From Chitinophagaceae bacterium (GTDB taxonomy: Bacteria; Bacteroidota; Bacteroidia; Chitinophagales; Chitinophagaceae), in NCBI GenBank assembly GCA_027489035.1, contig JAIYAN010000012.1:310001-374000 (forward strand): 64,000 nt of DNA, read 5' to 3'. Shown piece after piece: positions 61,281 to 64,000 of the stretch (position 1 is the stretch's first letter; each line of letters begins with the position of its first letter). The notes under the pieces are model-generated. The model was not told the DNA's origin, did not search any database, and was given only the letters and a program-made list of their open reading frames with translations. The position numbers were made by a program, and so were the translations under genes.

Positions 61281-61871
61281 ATGTACGCATATTTACAGGG
61301 AAAATTTACATATAAAAGTCCAGCTCAGATTTATATTGATGTGAATGGAATTGGATTTGAAGTAAACATAAGTTTACATACTTATTCTGCTATCCAAAAT
61401 CTTGCAGAAGGAAGATTGTTTATTCACATGCAAGTAAAAGAAGATGGGCATTCGTTGTTTGGTTTTTTTGATAAAGAGGAGAAAGATATTTTTTTACTTT
61501 TAATCAGTGTTTCTGGAGTAGGAGCATCTACAGCAAGAATGATGTTGTCGTCTACCCGACCTGATGAAATTACTAAAGCCATTCAACTTGGTGATGTGAA
61601 ATTACTAGAACGTGTAAAAGGAATCGGTAAAAAAACAGCGGAGCGCTTGGTGTTGGAGTTGAAAGATAAAGTAGGAAAACAAACTACGGGTTCAATGGGT
61701 GGCGTTTCTGTTCCAATTGCTAACACGATTGAACAAGACGCGCTTATTGCGTTAACAGCATTAGGAATAAACAGGGTTCAAGCGGAACAATCTATTCAAA
61801 AAATAATTCGTACCGAACCTGATATTTCTAAATTAGAAGAATTAATTAAAAAAGCATTAAAAGCCATTTGA
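61281..61871 (+). CDS. ruvA: Holliday junction DNA helicase subunit RuvA
   Basis: 196 residues, the standard size. OB fold (MYAYLQGKFTYKSPAQIYID, VNGIGFEVNISLHTYSAI), then the helix-hairpin-helix pair with the acidic pin region: LLISVSGVGASTARMMLSST, LLERVKGIGKKTAERLVLEL, and a C-terminal three-helix domain (ALGINRVQAEQSIQKIIRTE) that contacts RuvB. It binds four-way junctions as a tetramer. sprA follows by 28 nt, a linkage typical of Bacteroidota. Confidence 0.97.
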   Translation: MYAYLQGKFTYKSPAQIYIDVNGIGFEVNISLHTYSAIQNLAEGRLFIHMQVKEDGHSLFGFFDKEEKDIFLLLISVSGVGASTARMMLSSTRPDEITKAIQLGDVKLLERVKGIGKKTAERLVLELKDKVGKQTTGSMGGVSVPIANTIEQDALIALTALGINRVQAEQSIQKIIRTEPDISKLEELIKKALKAI

Positions 61872-61899
61872 TAAAAAACTACATTAACTGATTTACGGA

Positions 61900-64000
61900 A
61901 TGTCAATTAATCGAAATTTATCACAATCATTATTCAAGGTAATGTTGTGCTTGGCTTTGTTTACCGTTTTTGTCGTAGATGGATTTGGTAAAAATTTGCC
62001 TCTAGAAATAATACTTAAAGCAGATACTACTACACCTGCTGCTTCTACTAATTTGCCCTATCCAATCACAGACAGAAGAGGGGATAATTTATCAAACAGC
62101 AACTACAATAGCTTCAATTATTTTCAACCATCCAATCAAAAAGATTCTATAGTTTACGATTACGATTCAAAAAGATATATCGTTTACGAAAAAATTGGCA
62201 ATCGTTATATACGCACTCCGCTGAGTTATTCTTTCAACGAGTATTGGAGTTTAAAAAATCGTCAAGCAGAAATCGATTATTTTCAAAAGCGTTCTAATAC
62301 CACAAATATTTTAAATAGAGGGAAATTTTCAAAACCACGACTTTCATTAACGGATGGTTTATTTAATCGTTTATTTGGAAATGGAAAAATTGAAATATCA
62401 CCTCAAGGAAATGTGGATGTTACTGCTGGTTATCAAGGACAGAAAATAGATAATCCTACATTACCAGAATCGGCTAGAAGGAATGGTGGACTTGATTTTC
62501 AGATGAACACGCAATTAAATGTGAATGCAAGTATAGGTGATAAATTAAAATTCCCGATTAATTACAATACGCTTGCCAATTTTGATTTAGACAATCAATT
62601 GAAATTGGATTATTCAGGAAAAGATGATGAGATTTTAAAAAGATTTGAAGCCGGAAATGTGGCTTTCCCAGCAAAAGGAACCTTAATCCCAGGGGCACAA
62701 CAATTGTTTGGATTGAAAACATCTTTACAATTTGGAAAACTGTTTATCACTGGTGTTTTGGCAAATCAGAAATCGCAACGACAAAATGTAAATCTCCAAG
62801 GTGGAACGTCTGCTACTCCTTTTGAAATTAAAGCGGACGAATACGAAGAAAACAGACATTTTTTAATCAGTCAATATTTTAAAGACAATTACAACAAAGT
62901 AATGTCCAATTTACCTGCGATTACCGCGCCAATTCAAGTGTTGAGAATTGAAGTATGGGTAACCAATAGAAATGGAACTACAACTGATACACGCGATATT
63001 GTTGGTCTTGCTGATCTTGCAGAAGCACGCCCTTATTTGCCAGCACCTACCATAAATGTGTTAACCGGACTTGCTGTACCATTTAATGGTTCAAATGATT
63101 TGCTTACAAAAATTTTAAATCAACCTAACGCAAGAAACACGTCCTTAATTTTCAACAACCTTCAATCGTTAGGTTTGAGACCTGTTCAGGATTTTGAAAA
63201 AACATTTGCAAGAAAACTTGATTCAACTCAATATACATTTAATCGACAATTGGGGATGTTATCTTTGAGTCAGCCCCTTCAAACGGATGAGGTTTTGGGT
63301 GTTGCTTTTCAATACACATACAACGGACGAATATTTCAAGTAGGGGAGTTTTCACAAGATGTTCCACCAGACAGCTCTTCAGCGAATCAGAAAATACTTT
63401 TCTTAAAATTATTAAAGGCAACTTCACAAAGACCATCATTGCCCATTTGGAGTTTGATGATGAAAAATGTGTACACGGTTGGTTATGGTACTTTATCTGC
63501 TTCCGATTTTAAATTAGATGTGTTGTATCAGCAGCCTGGTCTTGGCGCAAAACGATATGTGCCATATGGTGATATTAATTTAGGTTCTCCAATGATTTCA
63601 TTGATTAATCTAGACAGATTAAATAGTCAGCTTGATCCACAGCCAGATGGGGTTTTTGATTATGTAGAAGGTTTCACCGTGGTGTCCAATTATAGTCGGG
63701 TTGTTTTTCCAGTGTTAGAGCCATTTGGAAGAGATTTGGCAAAGCAAATTTATTCAACGATTCCTACCACTGTAACGGATACGCTTTTTTATGCGCTGTA
63801 TGATTCCATAAAAGCCGTAGCCCAACAATTTCCTAATTTAAATCGATTCGTTTTAAAAGGAACGGCTAAAACTTCTGGGTCTTCCGAAATTAGTATTGGA
63901 TATAACATTCCACCAGGTTCGGTAATTGTAACAGCTGGTGGAAGAACATTGCAAGAAGGCATTGATTACGACATAAATTACGATTTGGGAACCATCAAAA
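61900..64000 (+). CDS. sprA: T9SS outer-membrane translocon SprA (Sov), N-terminal part (truncated by window edge)
   Basis: I read this frame by hand. ATG at 61900 (MSINRNLSQSLFKVMLCLAL) leads into a signal-like hydrophobic stretch (about 10-30). After that come PYPITDRRGDNLSN, SIVYDYDSKRYIVYEKIGNR, YIRTPLSYSFNEYWSLKNRQ, and then long stretches of outer-membrane beta-strand character (SLTDGLFNRLFGNGKIEISP, LNVNASIGDKLKFPINYNTL). These are the N-terminal marks of SprA, a roughly 2,400-residue 36-stranded barrel through which CTD proteins cross the outer membrane. The first 700 residues are present, open to the window end without stop. It lies 28 nt after ruvA. Confidence 0.95.
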   Translation, partial: MSINRNLSQSLFKVMLCLALFTVFVVDGFGKNLPLEIILKADTTTPAASTNLPYPITDRRGDNLSNSNYNSFNYFQPSNQKDSIVYDYDSKRYIVYEKIGNRYIRTPLSYSFNEYWSLKNRQAEIDYFQKRSNTTNILNRGKFSKPRLSLTDGLFNRLFGNGKIEISPQGNVDVTAGYQGQKIDNPTLPESARRNGGLDFQMNTQLNVNASIGDKLKFPINYNTLANFDLDNQLKLDYSGKDDEILKRFEAGNVAFPAKGTLIPGAQQLFGLKTSLQFGKLFITGVLANQKSQRQNVNLQGGTSATPFEIKADEYEENRHFLISQYFKDNYNKVMSNLPAITAPIQVLRIEVWVTNRNGTTTDTRDIVGLADLAEARPYLPAPTINVLTGLAVPFNGSNDLLTKILNQPNARNTSLIFNNLQSLGLRPVQDFEKTFARKLDSTQYTFNRQLGMLSLSQPLQTDEVLGVAFQYTYNGRIFQVGEFSQDVPPDSSSANQKILFLKLLKATSQRPSLPIWSLMMKNVYTVGYGTLSASDFKLDVLYQQPGLGAKRYVPYGDINLGSPMISLINLDRLNSQLDPQPDGVFDYVEGFTVVSNYSRVVFPVLEPFGRDLAKQIYSTIPTTVTDTLFYALYDSIKAVAQQFPNLNRFVLKGTAKTSGSSEISIGYNIPPGSVIVTAGGRTLQEGIDYDINYDLGTIK

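Noticed and set aside
1-64000. tRNA, rRNA, prophage or restriction/defence genes
   Set aside because: I looked in all intergenic gaps and gene products and saw no cloverleaf, rRNA signature, phage gene or known defence gene.

Overview
The window reads as a chromosomal segment of a gliding-type Bacteroidota, most likely of the Chitinophagales/Chitinophagaceae. This rests on type IX secretion and gliding genes (gldL end, gldM, gldN, gldB, gldF, gldG, start of sprA), a MurF-alanine racemase fusion, a short primary sigma factor, promoter-like TAnnTTTG boxes, AT-rich DNA and cargo proteins with type A and type B type IX sorting domains. The exact genus cannot be read from the sequence.

Layout. 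1-2.8 kb: end of gldL, gldM, gldN. 2.8-7.0 kb (minus): ECF sigma factor, one-span outer-membrane barrel protein, lipoprotein and uvrC as one apparent operon. 7.0-8.1 kb: a haem-binding-domain gene set between 9-nt-period repeat arrays. 8.0-19.5 kb: gpmI, DUF4783-like gene, nadC, SUI1-type factor, apaG, fatty acid desaturase, gldB, nadE, rsgA, small genes, gamma carbonic anhydrase and a class III aminotransferase; four 7-nt-period hairpin elements lie between these genes. 19.6-27.7 kb: giant beta-propeller/outer-membrane protein, MBL hydrolase, a 36-residue lipoprotein missed by ordinary ORF length limits, methylmalonyl-CoA epimerase, a compact iscS-iscU-iscA cluster and an M43 metalloprotease. 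28-33.9 kb: gldF, gldG, terC, murF-alr. 33.9-34.4 kb: second mosaic repeat locus. 34.4-49.9 kb: lspA, surface/secreted proteins, rimM, rplY, yidC, TPR protein, comA-aroE, thioesterase/rdgB operon, ilvE, rpsL-rpsG. 50-64 kb: M20 peptidase, exported Mn-type SOD, LptF/G permease, START-like protein, rpoD, odhB, RsmB-like methyltransferase, type IX-secreted subtilase, fabH, ruvA, sprA (cut by the window edge).

How it fits together. Most genes are housekeeping: cell wall (murF-alr), NAD synthesis (nadC, nadE), Fe-S assembly, translation, membrane insertion (yidC, lspA). The coherent special theme is protein export and gliding: core T9SS subunits, accessory gld genes and at least two CTD-bearing cargoes. 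No prophage, insertion sequence, CRISPR array, rRNA or tRNA was seen.

The least explained content is non-coding: two families of short-period tandem repeats, one of 9 nt and one of 7 nt, that sit between genes, switch strand in mid-array so that they can fold into hairpins, and in one case supply the last 15 codons of gpmI. These are the best candidates for something undescribed.
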